This document shows, piece after piece, positions 1 through 8,433 of a stretch of DNA of 35,967 bases (the stretch's first letter is position 1; each line of letters opens with the position of its first letter). Under the pieces are notes generated by a model, which worked only from the letters and a program-made list of their open reading frames with translations, was not told the origin of the DNA and did no database searches. A program made the position numbers and the translations under genes. The stretch spans positions 1 through 35,967 of the forward strand of contig JAANBB010000414.1 of assembly GCA_014621425.1 (NCBI GenBank), read 5' to 3'. This stretch comes from Cylindrodendrum hubeiense. Lineage: Eukaryota; Ascomycota; Sordariomycetes; Hypocreales; Nectriaceae.

Positions 1-768
1 CGATGGCTTCAACATTGAACTGGATCCGCGGCGGACTTGATGATCCATTCCAGTTCCCAGGTGTTCTTTCCATATTCCACCTTCCACCATCCACTCTTCA
101 GCTTCCAGGCCAGACGCTCCCAGCTTCACGCCCGAAGAGGCCCAGGCTTGCGAGTCCACGCGGCTTCGCGGCGCTCGCGTTGCGGGGGTAGATCCCAAGG
201 GCCTCGACAGTGCCAACTCGGCTGGAATGCTGGCCATTGTCCTCGGCTGCAAATCGTCGCCCATCTCGAAGAGCCCAGACCCAAGCCTCCCGCCACGGCC
301 AGCCCCAGGTGACCACGGCGTAGGCGATCGAAAATCGAAGCTCGCTAGAAGCTGAGGCACAAACTCAATATATTGGGCCAAACTCAAGGCGACGAGCGAA
401 ACTAATAAGACCCAGTCTCTCTCTCGTCTGGTTGCTGTGAAATTTCTCACCTTCTAAGTTCTCGACAAGCGGGATCAATCCAACTAAGACACTCTCTTAC
501 ACAACACCACACCACACCAACCACAGCCCACAAACCACAACACGCTCCTTTGTGGTGTCTTCGAGTTTGCATACAAGCTCATCGCGATAATAAAGCACGG
601 TGCTCCCTTTCACAGTCCGCAATCAAAAGCCCATTGTCCTTCCACAATCGGTTGGTGGCGCAAACGGAGGGCTACCTACCTGGTATATCTTGTACTAAGG
701 GTGCGACACCTGGACACGTCGATTTATCCATCATCCACCCCCCCGAAACACCATCTCCTTCTACCGCG
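1..768. other. Upstream region and 5' leader of the first gene
   Basis: No open frame here resembles a known protein, and the small frames between 3 and 312 look like chance. From about 505 to 545 the top strand is an almost pure CA/CCA tract, typical of leaders just upstream of filamentous-fungal start codons. The coding frame of the downstream gene stays open back to about 550, but only through a TTG codon and with no ATG before 769, so that stretch is read here as leader. Confidence 0.5.
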
Positions 769-2088
769 ATGCCTAGCTACGCCCATTCCTTCGAAAGCGT
801 GGAGGCCTCGTCCCCCCCGGAGAATGCGGGCGTCTACCGCACCAAGCCCCTACCCCCGCCTCCATCTGCGCCCGATGTCCCGGTCAGGAGCACGGCCAGA
901 CAAACCAAGAGACTCAGCATCTTTCCTTCTGTCTCCGCGGCGGGAAATAGCGTCGAAGACTTGCCTCCCACCGCCCGGCCTGCGTCTCTCCCTCGCCGCC
1001 CAGTCTCGAGGTGCTCGGCGAAGGGACCCTCGAGCATGCCCGGCACTCCCATCGCCGAGCATCGCCTGTCTCTCAAAGCCCAACAACTCACTGGCCAAAA
1101 CGTGGGCTTTTGCTTCGACTGGAGTCCCACACGAGGCTTCTCTCCGGTGGCCTCCCCAGTTCTGATCCGCGACGACTCATCCAGCAACTACAGCCAGTCG
1201 CTGGACGAGCTCGTTCTTGAGGAGGACTACGTGGACCTGCCAACGTGCAGTGGATGCTCTATGCCTACGCTGCTTGAGGATGACATTGAGCACGACTGCG
1301 GCGGCGCGACCAGCAACCACAGCTCCAGCGGCCAGAAGTCACCTCAGCCTCTCATGCAAAGCGCCTCGTCTGACAAGAGGGCTTCCAGCGTCTACAGCAG
1401 CACCCCCAGCATCATCGAGCCCAGCGCGGACAGCGACGACCAGTTTGATGCGGATAGCGACTCTTGGCAGATGAGCCAGTCGTACAACCACTTCAGCGAC
1501 ACCGAGACCGCTGATGAGTACCACCGAATCACCAGCAACCTGGCCGTCCTCGACAAGCAGCGTGGCCGCAACCTGGACCCTGCGCTGGCCCGGAGCCGGT
1601 CATTGACCAGCCGCCTCAGCGGCACCGCCAAGTCTCTCTTCAACCGACGACGAGAGCCACCGAGGTCGGTCAGCTCGGCGCATGGGTCTTTCGCGGGCGG
1701 CGATCGTCCCCCCAGGACGTCTCTCAGCCCCTCCTCGGCGCTCCATCCCCAGGATGCCTTGACTCCCTTGTCTACCTCCTCGCTCCATCCTCCGGAGGCC
1801 TTGTCTACCCCCTCTCACAGCGTCTTTGAGACGTCGGACGACGAGGGTTCCGAGCTCGAGGAAGGTCCTGTGAGGGAAGTTCTTCGAGACTTCTTTCATC
1901 GCCGATCCGAGGAACGAAGCACCCACGAGGCGGGCTCGCCTTCGATCCCGCGCAGCGTGCCTCATCACCACACGAAGTCGTCAGATGGATCTCCCAAGCT
2001 CCGGTCGAAGCACTCATCCAAGGACAAGTCCAGCAATGCCAAGATGATGCAAATGGCCATGGCCGAGAAGCGTCAGCATAGCAGCTGA
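769..2088 (+). CDS. Ser/Pro-rich, probably disordered fungal protein of unknown function
   Basis: Single-exon gene of 439 codons; the ATG at 769 is the first in-frame ATG and follows a CA-rich leader. I do not recognise the family. The protein is dominated by Ser, Pro, Arg and acidic residues and is probably mostly disordered. Visible features are a PPPPPSAP proline run near the N terminus, a CSGCSMPTLLEDDIEHDC segment with paired cysteines in an acidic stretch, an acidic DSDDQFDADSD patch, basic RSRSLTSRLSG and FNRRREPPR segments, a short duplicated SS-LHPxEAL-TP unit, an acidic SDDEGSELEEG stretch before a possible amphipathic VREVLRDFFHRR segment, and a Lys/Ser/His-rich tail. Such features suit a phosphoregulated scaffold or signalling protein, but that is only inference. 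No membrane segment or signal peptide is seen. The sustained frame and biased codon use support coding. Confidence 0.8.
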   Translation: MPSYAHSFESVEASSPPENAGVYRTKPLPPPPSAPDVPVRSTARQTKRLSIFPSVSAAGNSVEDLPPTARPASLPRRPVSRCSAKGPSSMPGTPIAEHRLSLKAQQLTGQNVGFCFDWSPTRGFSPVASPVLIRDDSSSNYSQSLDELVLEEDYVDLPTCSGCSMPTLLEDDIEHDCGGATSNHSSSGQKSPQPLMQSASSDKRASSVYSSTPSIIEPSADSDDQFDADSDSWQMSQSYNHFSDTETADEYHRITSNLAVLDKQRGRNLDPALARSRSLTSRLSGTAKSLFNRRREPPRSVSSAHGSFAGGDRPPRTSLSPSSALHPQDALTPLSTSSLHPPEALSTPSHSVFETSDDEGSELEEGPVREVLRDFFHRRSEERSTHEAGSPSIPRSVPHHHTKSSDGSPKLRSKHSSKDKSSNAKMMQMAMAEKRQHSS

Positions 2089-2766
2089 AGGTCCAGCCCA
2101 GGATCATCCCGGAGGGAGCCCTCTCGCGATGAGGAGTACAACCGGTGATAGAGCGGCGATAATATCTTTCCTTTGTTTGGGAGCGCCGGGATTCTAGACG
2201 GACGGTGCATTACCAGGACGGCGCGATTGATTTCAAATATTCCCCTGCACTGTCGCTTATTCGCAGCAAGCAATTCTATCCTTCATCTAAGTGCAATCTT
2301 GTGGTTTACTGGGTCTGGTTGGTGGTTAGACAAACGTGTTTTACATCTAGATGGATCAATAGTTTAAAGAATAATATGGTACAACTCACAGCTGACTCCT
2401 GCTTGACTCCTGCTTGACTCCTGCTTGACTCCTGCTTGACTCCTGATTGACTACCCGAAGCATCCCGTCTGACACATGCCATCTGGGGTATCCCATGTCA
2501 TCCTGTTTTCGCTCTAGGGCGAAGTTAGAGCTCGAAAGCGGTGACCGTACAAGACTCTGTCTCAGTCCCAATCCGGCTGGGCTTTCCCTCTGCCGATGTC
2601 TCCGCACCTACCAGAACCCCGCCCCCGCGGATCGATCTCCAGCCGGGGCCGGAGCCGGTATCACCGACGCGAGCCAGTCCGCAGACGGCACAACCTCGCT
2701 CCGGCATCATCTCCAAGTGCGGATCTCGACGGTAGCGACTGCGAGGGGCGCGGCTTACAAGGCATC
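2089..2766. other. Intergenic region between the unknown gene and the Nudix gene
   Basis: Presumed 3' UTR of the upstream gene and promoter plus leader of the Nudix gene. It contains an 11-bp tandem array of TGACTC boxes (listed separately) and, at 2596, an ATG in frame with the Nudix coding sequence. No other gene is supported. Confidence 0.55.
2393..2453 (+). repeat. Tandem 11-bp repeat carrying TGACTC boxes
   Basis: Five TGACTC hexamers start at 2393, 2404, 2415, 2426 and 2437, followed by a diverged TGACTA at 2448, all exactly 11 bp apart; the unit is TGACTCCTGCT. TGACTC is the core of the Gcn4/CPC1 and AP-1 type bZIP site (full consensus TGACTCA). The array lies about 315-375 bp before the likely Nudix start codon. 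A regulatory role is inference. Confidence 0.85.
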
Positions 2767-4106
2767 ATGACCGGCATATCAGCAGCAGCAGCAGCCTTAT
2801 CATCAGCGTCGTCCATAGAAGAATCTCGCAACGCCACCGCCACCGCACCACAACCACATCTCGGGGCCGAAATCCCCATCAGCGACGCCGACGTTGCCAC
2901 CATCCAGAACGGCATCCGCGACGCCGCGACTGGAGAGCACGTCAACCTCGGAGAGTCCTCGCTGTACTATGATGCTTTGACAATGTCGCCCTTGAGTCCA
3001 TTTTCGGCGGTACGTACCCTCGTCGATTAACTTTGTGTAACTCTATCGCATCATCGGTTGCATCCTCATGACTCAAGCCTCCGGTTACGCTATGTGGCCT
3101 CCAACCATCACATGCCAAGCAAACCTGCCTGCTACTCAGACTGATTACTGATCACTCAACTTACAGGCAGCCATTGCCCGGTTCCGGACCTACAAGCCCC
3201 CAGCATTCCCGCTATGGGACCGTCTGCCCGCTCGCAAGCGTGCGGCCGTGTTGATCTTGCTGTATGCGGACCGTCGCGGCGACCTGCGTGTGGTTATCAC
3301 AATGCGGGCCGCGAGCTTGAGGAGCTTCTCTGGCCATGCGGCGTTCCCTGGCGGAAAGGCGGACAATACGGAGGAAACAGCTTGTACGTGCCCCAACCTC
3401 CATCGCAATCATTCCGCTCTCGGCCTGACAATGTCTAGATCAGATAGCTCGCCGTGAGGCTTGGGAGGAGATCGGCCTTCCCATGGATGACCGCAAGCTC
3501 CCGAAGCCATTCCGCATCGAGCACCTCTGCTGTCTCCCTCCATCTCTCGCCCGAACGCACCTCGTTGTGCGGCCATGTGTCGCATTCCTCCATGCGGGGC
3601 AGCCTTCGCCCGGGTCTCCCGCGGCTGTGGTTGAGGATGTCATGATCCCTAAGCTAGATGCCCGTGAAGTCGCCGCCGTTTTTAGTGCGCCCTTCTACAA
3701 CTTCCTCAAGACGGAGGACCTACCTCCCGCGCCAGGCGAGACGCTACCCGAGGGCCACTGGTACGACGGCAACTGGATATCGTGGAAGGAATTCCCGTGG
3801 CGAGTACACAACTTCTATGTGCCCGTCAACAACCAGACTGTGTCGAAGCCGCGCCATGACTGCGACCAGAGCAACTTGGCAGAGAAGCTCAAAGAGGAAG
3901 AGGAGCGCGACGGCCGGTTCAAGGTGTGGGGGATGACGGCGCGTGTGCTAGTGGATGCGGCTCGGATCGCGTATGCCGAGGAGCCTGAGATGGAGCATAA
4001 TGACAATTACGGGGATGACAGCATCATCATGGAGGCGGATAGAGAAGGCAACCTAACTGAGTTGGGCCAGGAAAAGAAGGAGAATGGCGATGCATCGAAG
4101 ATGTAG
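2767..4106 (+). CDS. PCD1: Nudix hydrolase, probable peroxisomal coenzyme A diphosphatase (Pcd1/NUDT7 type)
   Basis: Three exons, 2767-3009, 3167-3383 and 3439-4106, give 375 residues; both introns are GT-AG and the joins keep frame. Exon 2 carries VVITMRA...FPGGKAD, the signature segment of the CoA-pyrophosphatase (UPF0035) Nudix subgroup. The Nudix box spans the second junction: G144, E151 and then REAWEEIGL at 159-167 (R159, E160, E163, E164, G166), with one extra residue between G and the first E compared with the textbook GX5EX7REUXEEXGU. Family knowledge: these enzymes cleave CoA, and preferentially oxidised CoA, to phosphopantetheine and 3',5'-ADP. The protein ends in SKM, matching the PTS1 peroxisome import tripeptide, which agrees with this role. 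ATG 2767 was chosen because it has A at -3 and follows a diverged leader; an in-frame ATG at 2596 with C at -3 would add 57 Arg-rich residues. Convergent with the copper transporter gene. Confidence 0.9.
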
Positions 4107-4353
4107 ATGATTTAGATAACTGGGATTGGCTATCCAAACCAGGGCGTTGCAAGCATGTGTTTGTCATGCTGAAGGGGGTCGGGGAGTTGTACGGCCTCAT
4201 GGAGCATATAGTCACGCTGTTTCTCCTCTTTAATCAACACGGGCACGGTCCATGTCGTAGAAAGTAGCCGCATGTCTACTACCTAGGAGGGCATCGCGGA
4301 CGCCCGCAATATCCAATCTGCTTACGTGCGCTCACCTACAACATTTTGCTCAA

Positions 4354-5178
4354 TTAGTGGCAAGCATTGTCCTTGGTGGCTGATGTCTTCTGTCCAAATG
4401 CAACATAACCAGTAAATGCGCCCAGAGTTACAGCAACCATGACCCATCCGTTGTACGTCATGAAGACGAGCCTGCTGGTAATTAGCAGCAAGTCCTTTTG
4501 TTAGGAGTAAATGGATAGAGATACTCACATCAGCATAAATGCATAGAAGTTCTGTAGGGCGTAAAGAGCGGCCTTGATGATATGGGCGCGTTGATCTGCC
4601 TGCCCTTGGTTCTGCCCTGCAAGCAGAGAAGTCGTCTCAGTAACAGTATCAACACCTCAAGGGAAGCCTTAGCATTCGCACGTCCCAAGCATATGTGGGG
4701 AAAGAGAGAAACAGAGTGCGAACAACTTCTTCTTCTTCTCCCTGACGGCCCCGGCCTTCAGGAAGTGGAAGTGGCATATAATCTTGGCGGTATGCGATAC
4801 ACAAAGAAGAGGGATTGTGACTTACTCGGCAGGGATTGGACGCCCTTCACGAGGCTGTCCTCGTATCGACGGGAGACGGAGCGGAGGGCTTCATAGCCAA
4901 CGCCCAGTAGGATGACGGCGAGGAGGGAGAAGAAGAGGGAGGTGGTGGAGCGGACGTGCCACTGGCGGAAGACGATGCAGAGATTGGTCGTGTCCCAGGT
5001 GAAGAGCATCTGCGGGAAAGAGTGGTGAGCTGGTGATGGCCTCACAAGGGAGGATTGGGGTATTGGGGCATTGGAGCGCAGGTCGCGTAGGCTGTCTACT
5101 TACGTTCATGCTGCACATGTCGTGCATGCCGCCGCCGCCATGGTCCATGCCGCTATGGCCCGCGTGTGAGTGATCCAT
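4354..5178 (-). CDS. Ctr-family high-affinity copper transporter
   Basis: Four exons on the minus strand, 5178-5104, 5009-4826, 4616-4529 and 4471-4354, encode 154 residues; introns are GT-AG and 94, 209 and 57 bp long. The N terminus (1-26) is a short Met/His-rich extracellular segment with MDH, GMDHGGGGMHDM and MCSM, expected to capture Cu(I). A first membrane helix lies around 49-67. The second contains MLMLVFM with the MX3M selectivity motif (M116, M120), and the third contains GAFTG, the GX3G helix-packing motif (G133, G137). The protein ends in Cys-His, like the metal-binding tails of Ctr proteins. Ctr proteins act as trimers moving Cu(I) across the plasma or vacuolar membrane; the sequence alone does not settle which. 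It is convergent with the Nudix gene (247 bp between stops) and divergent from the 3-hydroxyanthranilate dioxygenase gene. Confidence 0.93.
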
Positions 5179-5344
5179 TGTGTGATATCGGTGGTCGAGA
5201 AGATGGGTCGAGAAGCTAGGTGGACGCGCGAGCTCGGTCTTGGGTCGGACGTATGGTGGAGAGTCGATGGGCGTCAATCAGTGGTGACAGGGAGAGCTGT
5301 GGACGAGGCTGGCGATGTATCGGGTGGATGATAGCTGTAGATAT

Positions 5345-5384
5345 AGCTGAGGATGAAAGCCGCAGATGCAGCTGAGGATGAAAG
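5345..5384. repeat. 15-bp direct repeat upstream of the copper transporter
   Basis: AGCTGAGGATGAAAG occurs at 5345-5359 and again, identically, at 5370-5384 (25-bp period). It is 167-206 bp before the copper transporter start codon, a position suited to promoter or 5' leader elements. No known factor site is recognised in it. Confidence 0.8.
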
Positions 5385-6066
5385 AGAAATGTGACGATGC
5401 CGTTGCTCAAGAAACGCGCTCAAACGTGCTCAGCGTGGAATGGTTGGTCTTGGAGGAGCTTCGAGTTCAAGGTGGTGCTGTGTTCGAGTCCACACGTACT
5501 GCGTCTGACCTTCCCTGCAGGCACATGCACTACGTAGGGCGAGAGGGGGCGCTGGAGGTCAGGGCGCACGGGATCCGCCGGGGTCTGGACGGGCACGGCT
5601 GAGAGGTACCCAGGTGCCGCGCATGCTGCTGTGGGGGCGGAGGTACCCCCCAGCGGCTGCTGTCTCGTGGGCCTGGAGCTTCCAGCTTCAGCGGCCTGGC
5701 CCTTCCGGGGTCCCCTGTCCCGTGTGGCCCTCACTGAAGCAGCCCACTAACCATTGCCGACAACTGCTGCGAGACTGTCTGTAACTACAAGTGAGGGGTC
5801 CAAGCATGAAAACTGACATAGTGACGGACACAGAGTTGCCAGGATCTCCATAGTAGGACCTAGAAATTTAGTAGTCATCAACCGCGGCGAAAGCAGTTGG
5901 TGTGTTTAGAACCTCGCAGTCTATAGTTTCTTCTGCCCGTGACAAACCACGCCATCACAACTGCCACTGACTTGACGCCGCTCCGTCGCCCACAAACATC
6001 GATTATCACCAGGCACGGCTTGCTCTGTCTCGCTTCGCCCTCGTGCTTATCGACTCCTACCTACCT

Positions 6067-6076
6067 TAGGTACCTA
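6067..6076. promoter_or_regulatory. Palindrome TAGGTACCTA near the BNA1 start
   Basis: A perfect 10-bp palindrome in a TACCTTAGGTACCTAGG context, 43 bp before the BNA1 ATG. Related AAGGTA/TACCTTA elements also appear around 28316-28350. Its function is unknown to me; a promoter or leader role is inferred from position only. Confidence 0.4.
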
Positions 6077-6118
6077 GGTTCCGGGCTATCCTCAAGTGCA
6101 ACTTCTCCCGCGAGGACG

Positions 6119-6793
6119 ATGCTTGCGCCACCCATCAACTTGCCCAAGTGGTGAGTCAACACGATCTGCACAATCAGCAACTCATACCTGCTAACTCACT
6201 TGAAAAAGGCTCGAAGAGAATTCTCATCTTCTTCAACCGCCCATCAACAACTACTGCGTCTACAATGAAGACTTTACGGTCATGGTACAAAACCCTCAGT
6301 CATCTCTGCCGATAGCAAAAAGAACTCACCCGCCAGCCCGCTAACCCGCTCCCTTCAGATCGTCGGCGGGCCCAACGCTAGAACCGACTACCACATCAAC
6401 CAGACCCCGGAGTGGTTCTACCAGTACAAGGGCGCCATGATGCTCAAGGTCGTTGACGACGGCCAGTTCCGCGACGTCATCATCCGCGAGGGCGACATGT
6501 TTCTACTGCCCGGCAACACGCCCCACAACCCCGTCCGCTTCGCCAACACGGTGGGCGTCGTCCTCGAGCAGCGTCGCCCTGTGGGCTCCCTCGACCGCAT
6601 GAGGTGGTACTGCGCCGAGTGCAAAGAGGTTGTCCACGAGGCCGCCTTCCACTGCACTGACCTGGGCACCCAGATCAAGGCCGCTGTCGAGGACTTCAAG
6701 GCCAACACCGAGAAGAGGACCTGTGGCAAGTGCGGCGTTGTGGCCGATTGGGCGCCGAAGCCCGGATCCATCCAGGATCCCAATCTGGAGTAA
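6119..6793 (+). CDS. BNA1: 3-hydroxyanthranilate 3,4-dioxygenase
   Basis: Three exons, 6119-6150, 6209-6284 and 6359-6793, give 180 residues, the usual fungal length. This Fe(II) cupin opens the ring of 3-hydroxyanthranilate to 2-amino-3-carboxymuconate semialdehyde, the precursor of quinolinate in NAD synthesis from tryptophan. The cupin ligands are all visible: H48 and E54 in the [12 protein letters not shown] segment and H92 in [10 protein letters not shown]. Substrate-binding residues also fit: R44, R96 and E106. A C-terminal rubredoxin-like metal site is complete, with CAEC (121-124) and CGKC (158-161). The start is fixed by the conserved [12 protein letters not shown] segment, which spans the first 58-bp intron; the second intron is 74 bp. 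The gene is convergent with the FAHD1-like gene, 198 bp between stops. Expected to be cytosolic; no targeting signal is seen. Confidence 0.97.
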
Positions 6794-6991
6794 ATTATAG
6801 ACGTGGGACGCAAAGCTCAAAGTGCTCATTGTTGTAGTAGTAGTTATATGTAGTTGTATGTTCAGGGATGGTGCACATCTCCTGTCGGAATCTATACAAG
6901 TTTGGTGGCTAGTTTACATCCCACTTCCCTGTCCCTGTCTCAACTCGTAGCATTGGTAGTTATTTATGTTCAAAAATTTCAACTGTCCATC

Positions 6992-7845
6992 TCAAGTCTC
7001 AGCAAATGCATATGAGCTGGGCGACTCCTCGACGGGAATCTCAATGCTGCCCGCCTCGAGCTCCTTGCCGTCCACTCTCACACCAGCGGTGATGATATCG
7101 CCAGGAACCGCAGGACCAACACCAGCAGGGGTTCCGGTGAGGACAATGTCACCGGGCTGCAGGGTCATGACCTTGGAGATGTCGCTCAGGATGCGGGGGA
7201 TCTGGTAGATCATCAGGTTGGTAGAGCCCTGCTGCTTAATCTCGCCGTTGACCTTGAGGAACAGCTCGACGTCCTGGGGGTTCTTGATAGAATCCTTGGC
7301 GATGATCTTGCTCATGGGCAGGAAGGTATCGAAACCCTTAGCAATATCCCAGGGCAGACCCTTCTTCTTGGCCTCGTTCTGGGCGTTGCGGGCCGTCATG
7401 TCAATGGCCACGGCGTATGCTATGCGGCATTAGTAAGTGGTTTTCAGCGAGATTCAGAAGACAGTCACAAACCCTGAATAGCCTCCAGGGCTCCCTTGGC
7501 ATCATCAGCCTGGAGATCCCGGACGACCTTGCCGATAACTAGGGCAAGCTCGACCTCATAGTGCATATCAATACCCTTGGGTCGCAGCACCGAGCCCTCG
7601 CCAGGAAGGACAATGGAAGACGGGGGCTTGAGGAAGAAAAAGGGCTGCTTGGGCTTGGTGTTGTTCAGCTCAGCAATGTGCTCCCTGGAGTCGCGTGGTC
7701 AGTAAGAGTTCGTCTCGGGAAGTGAGCCGAGGCTTGAGATGAGGGCATACGCGAAGTTGCGGCCAATGCACACGACCTTGCCGGCCTGCTTCAGCGTCGA
7801 TGCCTGGGGGGCTAGGCTAGCCATTGTGCGTCGGAGGGCGAACAT
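6992..7845 (-). CDS. Fumarylacetoacetate hydrolase-family protein, FAHD1-like acylpyruvase / oxaloacetate decarboxylase
   Basis: Three minus-strand exons, 7845-7751, 7684-7473 and 7419-6992, encode 244 residues; introns are 66 and 53 bp. Family features are clear: GRNFAEHIAELN near the N terminus, the HYEVELALVIGK segment with acidic metal ligands E75 and E77, the third acidic ligand in AIDMTARN (D109), GFDTFLPMS, and QPGDIVLTGTPAGVGP near the C terminus. Length and motifs match the short FAHD1 branch rather than the larger true fumarylacetoacetases. Members hydrolyse acylpyruvates and/or decarboxylate oxaloacetate, typically in mitochondria. The ATG at 7845 was chosen because it adds MFALRRT, a short basic start compatible with mitochondrial import; an ATG seven codons later is the alternative. 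The exact substrate cannot be read from sequence. Confidence 0.92.
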
Positions 7846-8433
7846 TATGAAAGGCGGCTCGAGGCGACGGCGGGAATTGTCGTGTCCTTGTATGAATGAA
7901 TGACTCTTCCTCTCGAAGGATGGCGGGATCGAGTGCCACGGAAAGCGAGTTCGGAACGAGCCCCGGTGGATAAGCCTCGGAGGTTGATCCCGTCATTGCG
8001 GTCCACGGATTGAACCCGACCGAATGGAGAAACAGCAAAATTATGGATTCTGACGACGATGCAATTACCAGCGTCGCCCTCGGAAATGTTCCGTGTGAAT
8101 AGCGGGTTTTTCCATAGAAAATGGAGACATTCCGGCTCTTAGCTGGTTGAATGAGGTGCTTCTCTCCGTCGTTATCGAGCCGTCCCCCGAGACTCTCCCA
8201 GTGACAATTGAGGCTGGATCCGCTTCTGATTTAGCGCACCAGGGACTTCCACCTCCGCATCCTTCACCAACACGGAGCTCGCATTACGACGTCGCCTCCC
8301 TTCATTTAAGATCAAGTCTTCAAATCCCGGAAGCAGCTTCATGGCACGTATTCTACAAGAGAGCGGTGGGAAGTGAAATCGTAGTCCAATTCTATGCATT
8401 TTTACCTATCTTCAAATAAGGGATTCATCTATA
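7846..8433. other. Intergenic region between the FAHD1-like gene and UTP12
   Basis: Holds the promoter and leader of the minus-strand FAHD1-like gene and the 3' end of UTP12. Small frames here lack any recognisable domain and overlap each other on opposite strands. A GGTTCAATCC tRNA-like box on the minus strand near 8011 has no matching acceptor stem. No gene is supported. Confidence 0.6.

Larger units (their letters stand above)
5179..6118. promoter_or_regulatory. Shared 940-bp divergent intergenic region (copper transporter / BNA1)
   Basis: Lies between the minus-strand copper transporter start at 5178 and the plus-strand BNA1 start at 6119, so it should contain both promoters and leaders. 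It includes a 15-bp direct repeat (AGCTGAGGATGAAAG at 5345-5359 and 5370-5384) and a palindromic TAGGTACCTA at 6067-6076 close to the BNA1 start. I found no perfect Mac1-type TTTGCTC element here, only a near match around 5403 (GTTGCTCA). No gene is supported inside. Confidence 0.6.

Noticed and set aside
550..768. 73-codon N-terminal extension of the first protein
   Set aside because: Would need a TTG start; the first in-frame ATG is 769 and the segment looks like leader.
5440..5500. tRNA-like GTTCGAGTC box with possible end pairing
   Set aside because: No A box, D arm, anticodon arm or proper acceptor stem at the required spacing; the hairpin has an eight-base loop.
7980..8045. Minus-strand GGTTCAATCC resembling a tRNA B box
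   Set aside because: The T-stem is mismatched and no partner for the expected acceptor strand is found upstream.
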